In this document: piece after piece, positions 7,625-15,503 of the stretch
How the letters are laid out: every line of letters begins with the position of its first letter
Position numbering within the stretch: position 1 is the first letter of the stretch
Assembly (NCBI GenBank): GCA_945901405.1
Contig: CAMDLH010000041.1
Location: forward strand, 1-38,273
Direction of reading: 5' to 3'
Length of the DNA stretch: 38,273 bases
DNA from: Bordetella parapertussis
GTDB lineage: Bacteria; Pseudomonadota; Gammaproteobacteria; Burkholderiales; SG8-41
Program-made: the position numbers and the translations under genes
Notes under the pieces: generated by a model
Told to the model about the DNA's origin: nothing
The model's input: only the letters and a program-made list of their open reading frames with translations
Databases searched by the model: none

Positions 7625-8323
7625 TTACCCCAGATAGCGTGTGGGCAGCCTTGTTTCGACCGCGCGCTGGGTGGTGCGCCGCAGACAATACGCCTTCGCG
7701 CGCGGGCGGCTCGACACCACGTGTAGCAGTTTGCCATCAACGTAGTGCAGTGCCGCGCCGTCGTCCGCGGCGACACCTTCGATTATCTTGCCGCTGGCAA
7801 CCATCTTGCGGTATGTCGGCCGGCGCAGCGGTTCGCTGTCGTAGTGCGGGCAATTGCTGCCGGGCAAAAAGCCCAGGCAATCGAGGGCGGTCAGCGGCCC
7901 GGCGATGGAGTCGGTGACGCCTTGGCGAAACCAGCAGATCGAACCCGCGCTCGCGCCGCCGAGCACGATGCCGCGTTGCCATGCTTGACGCAGATAGATG
8001 TCAAGCCGCCACTCGCGCCACACCGCAAGCATGCTTTTGGTGTTGCCGCCGCCGACGTAAATCGCATCGTGTTCCATCACGAACGATTCCAGATCACGCG
8101 GCGTGCGCGCGAACAACGGCAGGTGAGCGGGGGTGCAGTTAAATTGACTAAAGCCGGCGTAGAAACGCAGCCTGCCCGCGTCTGCGTCGCCGTGCGCCGC
8201 ACCAAGGAAACACACGCGCGGGTTTTTCTTTTTTGTCAGCGAGAGAAAATATTTGATCAGCAGCAGGTTGTCGAGATTTTCCGGCAGAGCTGCGCCGCCT
8301 ATAGCGAGGATTTGAGTTTTCAT
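7625..8323 (-). CDS. Peptidase E-like serine peptidase (family S51)
   Basis: 232-residue S51-type protein, the normal length for dipeptidase E (alpha-aspartyl dipeptidase) and shorter than cyanophycinase. The nucleophile elbow G-G-A-S-A-G-S has Ser125. The glycine-rich strand Y-V-G-G-G-N-T-K-S-M and the N-terminal I-L-A-I-G-G are also typical. It should act in the cytoplasm on Asp-X dipeptides or a related substrate. The ATG at 8323 gives M-K-T-Q-I-L-A-I-G-G. The frame continues upstream to 8413, but this would run into the palindromic repeat and gives no family-like sequence. No strong ribosome binding site is seen. Confidence 0.85.
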   Translation of the reverse strand: MKTQILAIGGAALPENLDNLLLIKYFLSLTKKKNPRVCFLGAAHGDADAGRLRFYAGFSQFNCTPAHLPLFARTPRDLESFVMEHDAIYVGGGNTKSMLAVWREWRLDIYLRQAWQRGIVLGGASAGSICWFRQGVTDSIAGPLTALDCLGFLPGSNCPHYDSEPLRRPTYRKMVASGKIIEGVAADDGAALHYVDGKLLHVVSSRPRAKAYCLRRTTQRAVETRLPTRYLG

Positions 8324-8372
8324 TGTTTGAAATGGAAGTTTCTGAATGTGAAATGAGTTGGTCCAAGAACAA

Positions 8373-8453
8373 TGTCGTTCCCGCGCAGGCGGGAACCCAT
8401 AACACAAGGCCACTTGAGACTATGTATGGGTTCCCGCCTGCGCGGGAACGACA
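8373..8453. repeat. 81-bp paired palindromic repeat, copy 1
   Basis: Two exact 29-bp inverted arms (8373-8401 and 8425-8453), each with an internal TTCCCGC...GCGGGAA palindrome, flank a 23-bp middle. The reverse complement matches copy 2 at 15363-15443 in about 69 of 81 positions by hand alignment, including the middle. It lies between the peptidase gene and the 3' end of the next Bug gene. Confidence 0.85.
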
Positions 8454-8470
8454 GGTGAGGTGATATCTCC

Positions 8471-9436
8471 CTACCCCTCGATCTTCACTCCCGCTTCCTT
8501 GATAACCTTCGCCCACTTCGCGACTTCGTTGCGCAGGAATTTATCGAACTCCGCCGACGAACTGCCCACCGGGTCGATGCCCATCTGTATCAAGCGCTCA
8601 CGAATATCCTGACGCTTGAAAATGACTTGTATTTCACTGCTGAGCCGATCGACCGCCGCCTTGGGCGTACCCGCGGGCGCGAGCCAGCCGACCCAGGTGC
8701 CGCCGGTGACGTTGACGCCGGTTTCGATCAGCGTGGGGATGTCGGGCGCGGACGGAATGCGCTTTTCGGACGCCATGCCCAGCGCCTTGATGCGCCCGCC
8801 GCGCACGTGCGGCATCATCGACGACGGGGTATCCAGCAGTATTTGAATCTGGCCGGAAACCAGATCCTGCGTCGCGGGCGCGGTGCCTTTGTACGGCACG
8901 TGATTCATCTTTATGCCCATGGTGAGCATCAAGAGTTCGGTGGTGAGATGCGCCGCCGCGCCGATGCCGCTCGATCCGAACGACAGCGTGCCGGGTTTTG
9001 CTTTTGCAAGGGCGACGAGTTCTTTCGCGTCTTTCGCCGCGAGGTTGTTGGTGGCGGTGACGATCAGGGGTGCGGTCACCAGCAACGACACTGGCGCGAA
9101 ACTCTTTACCGAGTCGTAGGGCAGCTTCGGATACAGCGATTGATTGGCGGCGTGTGCTGCAATTACCGACGCCAGTGTGTAGCCGTCGGGAGTGGCCTTC
9201 GACACGATATCGACGCCGAGTATGCTGTTAGCACCCGGCCGGTTATCGACCAGCACGTTCTGATTGACTGCTTTTGAAACTTCTTGCGCGACGATGCGCG
9301 TCACCAGGTCGGTGATGCCGCCTGGCGTGTACGGCACCACCACGCGTATCGGGCGCGCGGGGTAGTTGGTTTGCGCGTGTGCGCTGGCGAATGCGCCAAT
9401 AGCGAATATTATGTAACTCATTGTTTTTAAAGACAT
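8471..9436 (-). CDS. TTT family (Bug) periplasmic receptor
   Basis: 321-residue receptor with a signal peptide ending A-S-A-H-A-Q and the core Y-P-A-R-P-I-R-V-V-V-P-Y-T-P-G-G-I-T-D. V-D-N-R-P-G-A-N-S, K-A-T-P-D-G-Y-T and H-V-P-Y-K-G-T-A-P are present, and the C-terminus is the usual W-A-K-V-I-K-E-A-G-V-K. The ATG at 9436 is preceded by AAGG with ~10-nt spacing; a second ATG at 9421 has no such sequence. It is divergent from the next Bug receptor across 95 bp that must hold both promoters. The ligand is unknown. Confidence 0.93.
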   Translation of the reverse strand: MSLKTMSYIIFAIGAFASAHAQTNYPARPIRVVVPYTPGGITDLVTRIVAQEVSKAVNQNVLVDNRPGANSILGVDIVSKATPDGYTLASVIAAHAANQSLYPKLPYDSVKSFAPVSLLVTAPLIVTATNNLAAKDAKELVALAKAKPGTLSFGSSGIGAAAHLTTELLMLTMGIKMNHVPYKGTAPATQDLVSGQIQILLDTPSSMMPHVRGGRIKALGMASEKRIPSAPDIPTLIETGVNVTGGTWVGWLAPAGTPKAAVDRLSSEIQVIFKRQDIRERLIQMGIDPVGSSSAEFDKFLRNEVAKWAKVIKEAGVKIEG

Positions 9437-9531
9437 TTTATATTTACCTTATTACGGATTGTTTTCATTGCGTTCGCGATCTTGAGCACAATTTCGAGTA
9501 TTCTAATCGTTGCCACTGTCGGGACAAGCGC

Positions 9532-10503
9532 ATGAGTCGCACTCTACTGCAAGCGTTACCACTCGCGGTGATGATCGCTGCAAGCACGCTGGCCACTGCC
9601 GCGGACGGCACCTTCCCCAACAGGCCGCTACGCGTGGTCATCCCGTTTACCGCGGGCAGCGCCACCGATGTCATCGCGCGCATCGTCATGCCGCAGTTGG
9701 TGGAGCGCTGGGGGCGGCAGGTCGTCACCGACAACCGCCCCAGCGCCGGCGGCATCGTCGCCTGCACAATCGTCGCGGAAGCGCTGCCTGATGGACATAC
9801 GCTGATGGTCACCGGCTCCAATTTCGCGGGTAGCGCGGCGCTGTATTCGAAGCTGCCGTACGATCCGGTGCGTGACTTCGCGGGCATCACGCAATTCGCC
9901 AGCACGCCGCTGGTGCTGGTGGTGGCGCCGAATCTTGGGGTGAAAAGCGCGCAGGAATTCATCGCGCTGGCTAAAGCGAAGCCGGGCCAGCTTAACTTTG
10001 GCTCGACGGGGCTGGGCAGCGGCCCGCACTACGGCGCGGCGTTGTTCAACATGGTCGCGGGCATCAACGCCGTGCACGTGCCGTATCGCGGCTCGCCGGA
10101 GTCGCTCACCGATCTGATGAGCGGGCGTGTGCAATACATCCTCTCGCCCGTGCTTGCGGTGACGCCGCTCATCAAGAGCGGGCGCATCCTCGCGCTGGGC
10201 GTGTCCACGGCCTATCGCGCGCAGGCGCTGCCCGATGTGCCGCTGCTTAACGATGCGCTGCCGGGCTTTGAGTATCAGGGCTGGTACGGCGCGCTTGCGC
10301 CATCGAAAACACCGCGCGCGACCATCAACCTGCTGGCAAAAGAAATCGGGCAGATACTCGCGCGCGCCGAAACGCAGGCGAGCATTTCAAATCAGGGCGC
10401 GATCGCCAAGGCGAGCAGCCCTGAAGCCTTCGACAAGCTGGTGCACGCGGAAATCGTCACCCGCAGAAAGGTGTGGAAAGCGGCGGGCGTCAAGGTGGAG
10501 TAA
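9532..10503 (+). CDS. TTT family (Bug) periplasmic receptor
   Basis: 323-residue receptor. The signal peptide M-S-R-T-L-L-Q-A-L-P-L-A-V-M-I-A-A-S ends near A-T-A-A-D. The ligand loop reads P-F-T-A-G-S-A-T-D instead of the usual P-Y-x-P-G-G-x-x-D, with the Asp retained. Later blocks include V-T-D-N-R-P-S-A-G-G and H-V-P-Y-R-G-S-P-E. The ATG at 9532 is chosen because it begins the signal peptide and has GGGAC 9 nt upstream; the frame is open further upstream to 9421, into the divergent gene. It converges with the following Bug gene, with only 9 bp between stop codons. Confidence 0.93.
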   Translation: MSRTLLQALPLAVMIAASTLATAADGTFPNRPLRVVIPFTAGSATDVIARIVMPQLVERWGRQVVTDNRPSAGGIVACTIVAEALPDGHTLMVTGSNFAGSAALYSKLPYDPVRDFAGITQFASTPLVLVVAPNLGVKSAQEFIALAKAKPGQLNFGSTGLGSGPHYGAALFNMVAGINAVHVPYRGSPESLTDLMSGRVQYILSPVLAVTPLIKSGRILALGVSTAYRAQALPDVPLLNDALPGFEYQGWYGALAPSKTPRATINLLAKEIGQILARAETQASISNQGAIAKASSPEAFDKLVHAEIVTRRKVWKAAGVKVE

Positions 10504-10512
10504 CTACTCGAC

Positions 10513-11481
10513 CTATTCAATTTTGTAGCCGCTGGCCTTCACCACCTTCATCCACTTGTCTTTCTCCGACGCCAGCCATTGGCCCATCTCCTGCGGCGTT
10601 TTCGCTTGCGGGCGCGAGCCTTGCGAGGTGAGTTTCTCGCTGAAGTCGGGCGTTGCGACAATGCGCCGCACTTCGTTGTAGAGCTTGTTGACGATATCAG
10701 GCGAGAGTTTCGCCGGGCCGAGGATGCCCTGCCACGAGCCGGCGTTAAAACCTTCGAGGCCCGGCGTCTCGGCGACGGTGGGCACTTGCGGGAACATCGG
10801 CTCGCGCGCCTCGCTGGAGACCGCGATCAGTTTCAGCTTGCCGCTTTTCACGTGCACCCAGGTTTGCAACACGCCCATCATCAAGAAATCGCCATCGCCC
10901 GTCATCACCGACAGCACCGAACTTTGCCCGCCCTTGGTGGGGATGTAGGTCCAGTTCGCGCCCACGCGCTGCTGCATCGCCAGCGTGGATAAATGAATAC
11001 TGCTGCCCAGCCCCACCGGCGCATTCAGCTTGCCGGGGTTCTTCTTCGCCAGCGCGATCAACTCCGCAACGGTTTTCACCGGCACGCTGGGGTGCGCGCA
11101 CAGCAGATAGGGCGAGAAAGTCACCGTGGTGATCGGCGTCAGATCGCGAATGATGTCGAACGGCAGCCTGGTGTACATGCTGGGGCTGATCGACAGATTG
11201 CCGATGTCCATCAGCGTCAACGTGTAACCGTCGGCGGGCGAGCGCACAACAATCTCCACACCGATATTGCCGTTGGCGCCGGGGCGCGAATCGGAGATCA
11301 CCTGCTGCCCCCACGCCTCGGTGAGCTTGGCGCCGACCATGCGCGTCAAGATGTCGGAGGTGCCGCCGGCAGGGTAGGGCACGACGACGCGGATGGATTT
11401 CGCGGGCCATTGTTGGGCGCTCGCTGGTGTGGCACACCCAACAGTGGCGATAATTGCGGCTGTGCAAAACGTTCGATACAT
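10513..11481 (-). CDS. TTT family (Bug) periplasmic receptor, PTKGGQ subgroup
   Basis: 322-residue receptor with a signal peptide ending P-A-S-A-Q-Q-W-P. The loop V-V-P-Y-P-A-G-G-T-S-D-I-L is canonical, but the usual H-V-P-Y-K-G is replaced by Y-I-P-T-K-G-G-Q. The same replacement occurs in the 322-residue receptor at 19692-20660; the two align without gaps and share long blocks such as P-F-D-I-I-R-D and P-G-L-E-G-F. The start at 11481 has GGAG 8-9 nt upstream. The frame continues to 11793, but that part overlaps the divergent methyltransferase and is spurious. Confidence 0.93.
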   Translation of the reverse strand: MYRTFCTAAIIATVGCATPASAQQWPAKSIRVVVPYPAGGTSDILTRMVGAKLTEAWGQQVISDSRPGANGNIGVEIVVRSPADGYTLTLMDIGNLSISPSMYTRLPFDIIRDLTPITTVTFSPYLLCAHPSVPVKTVAELIALAKKNPGKLNAPVGLGSSIHLSTLAMQQRVGANWTYIPTKGGQSSVLSVMTGDGDFLMMGVLQTWVHVKSGKLKLIAVSSEAREPMFPQVPTVAETPGLEGFNAGSWQGILGPAKLSPDIVNKLYNEVRRIVATPDFSEKLTSQGSRPQAKTPQEMGQWLASEKDKWMKVVKASGYKIE

Positions 11482-11574
11482 GTGTTTTACTCCGGAGCAC
11501 GGTTGTTGCGGCGCAAAGTTTAGCGGTGATGCTTGCATCTGTCGAACGGACCAAACAGAATACAATGACTCTCC

Positions 11575-12207
11575 ATGAATCTTAGCCCCAAAGACCTCGA
11601 ACAAATCGCCGCCGTAACGCTCGGCCACTACGACCAGCGCGCGCGGCAATTCTGGGAAGGCACGCGTGATCATGATGTCAGCCAGAACATCGCCGCGTTG
11701 TTGCAACACATCGAAGCCGCGCCGCCGTTTGAAATACTCGATTTCGGTTGCGGGCCGGGGCGCGATCTGAAAGCGTTCAAGGTTCTTGGGCATTGCCCCA
11801 CCGGCGTTGAAGGTTCAGAGAACTTTGCAAGGATGGCGCGCGAATACAGCGGCTGCGAGGTGTTGCAGCAGAATTTTCTGCAACTCGATTTGCCGGACAA
11901 TCGCTTTGATGGCGTGTTCGCCAACGCATCGCTGTTTCATGTACCGGCGCAGGAATTGCCGCGCGTGCTGAAGCAACTGCACGCAACGCTGAAACCTGGC
12001 GGCGTTTTCTTCAGCTCCAACCCGCGCGCATACGAAAGTAAGGGCCACGAAGGCTGGAGCGGCGAGCGCTATGGCGCGTATCACGATTGGCCGGCGTGGC
12101 AGGCGTTTGTAACTGCGGCGGGTTTTGTCGAACTCACGCATTACTATAGGCCGCCGGGCTTGCCGCGCGAACAGCAGCCGTGGCTCGCCAGCGTATGGCG
12201 AAAATGA
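11575..12207 (+). CDS. Class I SAM-dependent methyltransferase
   Basis: 210-residue Rossmann-fold methyltransferase (Methyltransf_11/25 type). Motif I is I-L-D-F-G-C-G-P-G at 54-62. The acidic strand-2 position is G-V-E-G-S-E, motif post-II is L-D-L-P-D-N-R-F-D-G-V-F-A-N-A-S-L-F-H-V, and motif III is L-K-P-G-G-V-F-F-S-S-N. The domain is complete and the C-terminus reads W-L-A-S-V-W-R-K. The substrate cannot be inferred; small-molecule methylation is most common in this group. It is divergent from a Bug receptor gene with 93 bp between starts. Confidence 0.88.
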   Translation: MNLSPKDLEQIAAVTLGHYDQRARQFWEGTRDHDVSQNIAALLQHIEAAPPFEILDFGCGPGRDLKAFKVLGHCPTGVEGSENFARMAREYSGCEVLQQNFLQLDLPDNRFDGVFANASLFHVPAQELPRVLKQLHATLKPGGVFFSSNPRAYESKGHEGWSGERYGAYHDWPAWQAFVTAAGFVELTHYYRPPGLPREQQPWLASVWRK

Positions 12208-12353
12208 GGCGTAAGCCCGTGATGTGAACCGCACGCGCGTTGCGTGAGTCGTTGCGTGTGCGCGTGGCGGCTCCTATAATTCTTTGCGACAGCCTTGGAT
12301 ATCCCGCCGCGCTGTCATCCACACACGCCTGCTTACCCGACAGGGAACCCGCG

Positions 12354-13607
12354 ATGGGCATGACCACTACCGAAAAAATCCTTGCGCGCAAATCGGCGCA
12401 AGCGAAAGTCAGCCCCGGCGACCTGGTGACCGTGGGCGTGGATACCGTGGTGTTCGTCGATACCATGTTCGTGCCCACGCGCTGGCGCAAGATCAATAAA
12501 CTTGATCACCCCGAACGTGTCGTCGTGGTGCTGGATCATCGCGCGCCCGTGCCCGACCGGCAGGGCGCGGCCACGCACAAAATCGCGCGCGAGTTCGTCG
12601 ATCAGTTCGGCATCGAGCGCTTTCACGACATCGGCTACGATCAGGGCATCAGCCATCAGGTTGTCGCCGACAACGCCTATGCGCTGCCCGGCTCGCTGCT
12701 CGTGTGCAGCGATTCGCACACCGGCAGCGCGGGTGTGTTCAACTGCCTCGCGCGTGGCGTGGGCGTGCCTGATGTGTTTTACGCCGCGACCATGGGCGAG
12801 ACCTGGTTCATCGTCGGCGAAACGATACGTTATGAATTGGAAGGCAGGTTGTCCAACGCGGTGACGATGAAGGATGCTTTTTTGCAGATCGCCGGCAAGT
12901 ATGGCGATCACACCAACACCAATGTCGAATACGGCGGCGGCGCGCTCAAGCACCTGTCCATCAGCGCGCGCAAGACGCTGACCACCATGTCCACCGAACT
13001 CTCCGCGGACTTCGCGATTTTTGATCCGGACGAAATCATGTGCGAGTGGATACGCGCGCGGCGCAACGATGAGTTCGAATGTTTTTATCCCGATGCCGAT
13101 GCGGTTTATAAAGCGGTGCGCCGCGTCAATCTGAGTGAGTTGCAGCCATTGGTGGCCTTCCCCGACAGCGTGGTTGAAAATTCCCAGCCGGTCGCGGCAG
13201 CGGCGGGCACGCGCATCGATCAGGCGTTCATCGGCTCGTGTGCGAACGGCACGCTGGAAGATTTAGCCCTTGCCGCCGAAGTGGTGCGCGGCAAACGCGT
13301 CGACAAGCGCGTGCGTTTTATCGTCACACCCGCCTCGCAAGCGGTGTTTCGCGCGGCGAGCGAGGCGGGCATCATCAGCACGCTGGCCAATGCGGGCGCG
13401 GTGGTGACCAACTCAACTTGCGGCGCCTGCGGCGGCACGCACATGGGCGTGCTGGGGGTCAACGAAACCTGCATCACCTCATCCACGCGCAACTTCAAGG
13501 GGCGCATGGGCGAACTCTCCGCGCGCATTTTCATGGGGTCGCCCGCGACGGTGGCAGCCTCCGCGATACGCGGTGTGATCACTGATCCGCGTGAATTTCT
13601 GCAATGA
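12354..13607 (+). CDS. Aconitase/isopropylmalate dehydratase family, large subunit (LeuC-like)
   Basis: 417-residue 4Fe-4S hydro-lyase large subunit, the size of the short LeuC/homoaconitase/dimethylmalate dehydratase class. Cluster ligands are Cys296 (G-S-C-A-N-G) and Cys356 and Cys359 (T-C-G-A-C-G-G). S-T-R-N-F-K-G-R-M-G follows, as in the family. The N-terminal motif usually containing His-Asp reads V-F-V-D-T-M-F-V-P-T here, a clear deviation. The stop overlaps the small-subunit start by 4 bp (ATGA). Start 12354 follows CAGGGA; a second ATG at 12360 is possible. A housekeeping LeuC is less likely because no leuB is linked and lyase and CoA-transferase genes follow. It may act on a citramalate- or methylmalate-like acid. 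Confidence 0.88.
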   Translation: MGMTTTEKILARKSAQAKVSPGDLVTVGVDTVVFVDTMFVPTRWRKINKLDHPERVVVVLDHRAPVPDRQGAATHKIAREFVDQFGIERFHDIGYDQGISHQVVADNAYALPGSLLVCSDSHTGSAGVFNCLARGVGVPDVFYAATMGETWFIVGETIRYELEGRLSNAVTMKDAFLQIAGKYGDHTNTNVEYGGGALKHLSISARKTLTTMSTELSADFAIFDPDEIMCEWIRARRNDEFECFYPDADAVYKAVRRVNLSELQPLVAFPDSVVENSQPVAAAAGTRIDQAFIGSCANGTLEDLALAAEVVRGKRVDKRVRFIVTPASQAVFRAASEAGIISTLANAGAVVTNSTCGACGGTHMGVLGVNETCITSSTRNFKGRMGELSARIFMGSPATVAASAIRGVITDPREFLQ

Positions 13608-14104
13608 TTTTCGAAGCCCGCGTCTGGAAATTCCCAGACAATATCAACACCGATCTCATCATCCCCAGCGGCTCTATTTTTCTCAGCGCGGCGGATCAGG
13701 CGAAGCTCACGTTCAAGGCCAATCGCCCCGGCTGGGTGGACGAGATGCGCCCCGGCGACATCATCGTCGCGGGCAAAAACTTCGGCATGGGTTCAAGCCG
13801 GCCTGCCGCGCGTTCGTTCAAGATTCTGGGTTTGAGTTGCGTCATCGCCGAGTCGATCAATGGGTTATTTTTTCGCAATAGCATCAACTATGCGTTCCCG
13901 GCGATGGAGTGCCCGGGCGTGATGGCGTTGTTCGCCGAAGGCGATATTGCAGAGGTCGATTTTCACGGCGGCGCGGTGCGCAACAAAACAACCGGCACAT
14001 CGCTCAAGGCCAAAGTGCTGCCTGCAAAATTGCTCGATCTGTTGCAGGCAGGCGGTATTTATTCGCTGCTCGAACAACAAGGCATCATCGAGCCGCAGTC
14101 TTAA
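13604..14104 (+). CDS. Aconitase/isopropylmalate dehydratase family, small subunit (LeuD-like)
   Basis: 166-residue swivelling-domain subunit, the length of the archaeal-type LeuD group. Signature segments are F-P-D-N-I-N-T-D-L-I-I-P at 10-21, A-G-K-N-F-G-M-G-S-S-R at about 57-67, and F-F-R-N-S-I-N-Y-A. The residues between N-T-D and G-S-S-R determine substrate in this family, but I cannot assign one. It overlaps the large-subunit gene by 4 bp, so translation is probably coupled and the two make a heteromeric dehydratase. Confidence 0.9.
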   Translation: MIFEARVWKFPDNINTDLIIPSGSIFLSAADQAKLTFKANRPGWVDEMRPGDIIVAGKNFGMGSSRPAARSFKILGLSCVIAESINGLFFRNSINYAFPAMECPGVMALFAEGDIAEVDFHGGAVRNKTTGTSLKAKVLPAKLLDLLQAGGIYSLLEQQGIIEPQS

Positions 14105-14139
14105 AATATAAATGTTATCAATAACTTAGGAGTGAAATC

Positions 14140-15306
14140 ATGGGCTACCCCAAAATCATCCACACCGAAGAAGGCATGCGCGACGGCTTGCAGATCGAAA
14201 GCCCGGATATTTCAGTCGATGCCAAAGTGCGTTTGCTCGATGCGCTGTCCGAGACGGGCCTTAAGGAAATCGCGATCGGTTCCTTCGTCAGCCCGAAGTG
14301 GACGCCGCAAATGGCCACCACCGATGAGCTGGTGCGGCGTTTCAAACCCAAGCCCGGCGTGCGCTACGTGTACACGGCGTTGAATGACAAGGGCCGCGAG
14401 CGCGCGCGCGAGTACACGCCGCCGCTGTCGAAAAAGGCGCTTGAGTACGCGACACGCGTCGATATGTGCGACGTGTTCGCGCAGCGCAACACCAACCGTA
14501 CGCAGGCGCAGCAGATTGCCGCGTGGGACAAGAGCATCGAGCAGGCGCGCGCGAATGGCGCCACCGAGGGCTGCATGTCGATCAGCAATAGTTTCGGCTC
14601 GAACTGGATCGGCGATGTGTCGCTCGAACAATTGATGAACATGTTCGACCGCATGTACCAGAAATGGTCGGACGCGGGCCTCACCGTGACGCGCGTCGGT
14701 TTCTCGGATGCGATGGGCTGGAACATGCCACATCAGGTCGAGCGCACCATCGTCGCGATCAAGGAGCGCTGGCCGTCGATCAAGGATTTCAATCTGCATT
14801 TTCATAATGCACGCGGCGTGGCGCTGGCGTCGGTGTACGCGGCGCTGCGCGTGATGGACAGCAGCGACACCATGCGTTTGCAAACCTCCATCGGCGGCAT
14901 GGCCGGCTGCCCGTATTGCGGCAACGGCCAGGCGGCGATGATGATCGCCACCGAAGACCTGATGCACATGCTCGAAGAGATGGGCATCCATACCGGCGTT
15001 GATCTCTACAAACTGATCGAAGCGGTGTGGCTGGCGGAGGAGGTCGTCGGGCATCCGTTGTATGGCTTTGTCTCCAAGGCCGGGCCGCGCCCGCGCTTCG
15101 GCAAACTGTATCCGATGGACATGCCGCGCATCGAGACGCTGGCACAGGCGCGGCATTTCATACTGGGGCCGAAGGCTTACGCCGGCGCCGAATCGCCATG
15201 GCGCGAGCAGATCACGAGCTTTCAGCGGCCGGAGTACAAAAGTGAGTTCAAGCCGGAGGCGTCGCCAGCAGCGCCGGTACGTGCGGTGGGTGGCGGGAAG
15301 GGTTAA
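14140..15306 (+). CDS. HMG-CoA lyase-like DRE-TIM metallolyase
   Basis: 388-residue member of the HMGL/citramalate synthase superfamily, about 90 residues longer than typical HMG-CoA lyases. The N-terminal metal/catalytic motif reads E-E-G-M-R-D-G-L-Q-I-E. The HxH metal pair is His220/His222 in L-H-F-H-N, with Asn where HMGL has Asp. The lyase loop G-G-M-A-G-C-P-Y-C-G-N-G keeps the catalytic-type Cys257, which favours a lyase over a synthase. It would cleave a 3-hydroxyacyl-CoA or a 2-methylmalate-like acid. TTAGGAGTG lies 5-6 nt before the ATG. It begins 35 bp after the dehydratase small subunit and is very probably cotranscribed with it. Confidence 0.87.
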   Translation: MGYPKIIHTEEGMRDGLQIESPDISVDAKVRLLDALSETGLKEIAIGSFVSPKWTPQMATTDELVRRFKPKPGVRYVYTALNDKGRERAREYTPPLSKKALEYATRVDMCDVFAQRNTNRTQAQQIAAWDKSIEQARANGATEGCMSISNSFGSNWIGDVSLEQLMNMFDRMYQKWSDAGLTVTRVGFSDAMGWNMPHQVERTIVAIKERWPSIKDFNLHFHNARGVALASVYAALRVMDSSDTMRLQTSIGGMAGCPYCGNGQAAMMIATEDLMHMLEEMGIHTGVDLYKLIEAVWLAEEVVGHPLYGFVSKAGPRPRFGKLYPMDMPRIETLAQARHFILGPKAYAGAESPWREQITSFQRPEYKSEFKPEASPAAPVRAVGGGKG

Positions 15307-15362
15307 TACTTCAGCTTCTTTTTGCCACGGATTTCACGGATGAACACAGATAACCCCATCAC

Positions 15363-15443
15363 TGTCATTCCCGCGTAGGCGGGAATCCATAAGCCGTCTC
15401 AAGTGGCTCTGTGTTATAGGTTCCCGCCGGTGCGGGAACGACA
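15363..15443. repeat. 81-bp paired palindromic repeat, copy 2
   Basis: Arms 15363-15391 and 15415-15443 form an imperfect inverted repeat around a middle containing GTCTCAAGTGGC. The element is the reverse-orientation counterpart of 8373-8453, about 85% identical by hand. The left unit contains ATTCCCGCGTAGGCGGGAAT, which fits the ATTCCC-N8-GGGAAT pattern of Neisseria dRS3-type repeats. It separates the lyase gene from the CoA-transferase gene. Confidence 0.8.
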
Positions 15444-15503
15444 GGGGTTGTGTGCTGCTCTGTTCGTGCTTCGTGGCAAATAGTTTTTTCCAGGATAACG
15501 GTA

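Noticed and set aside
14212..15156. 314-codon open frame on the minus strand
   Set aside because: Antisense to the HMGL-like gene, with no domain-like sequence; a codon-bias shadow.
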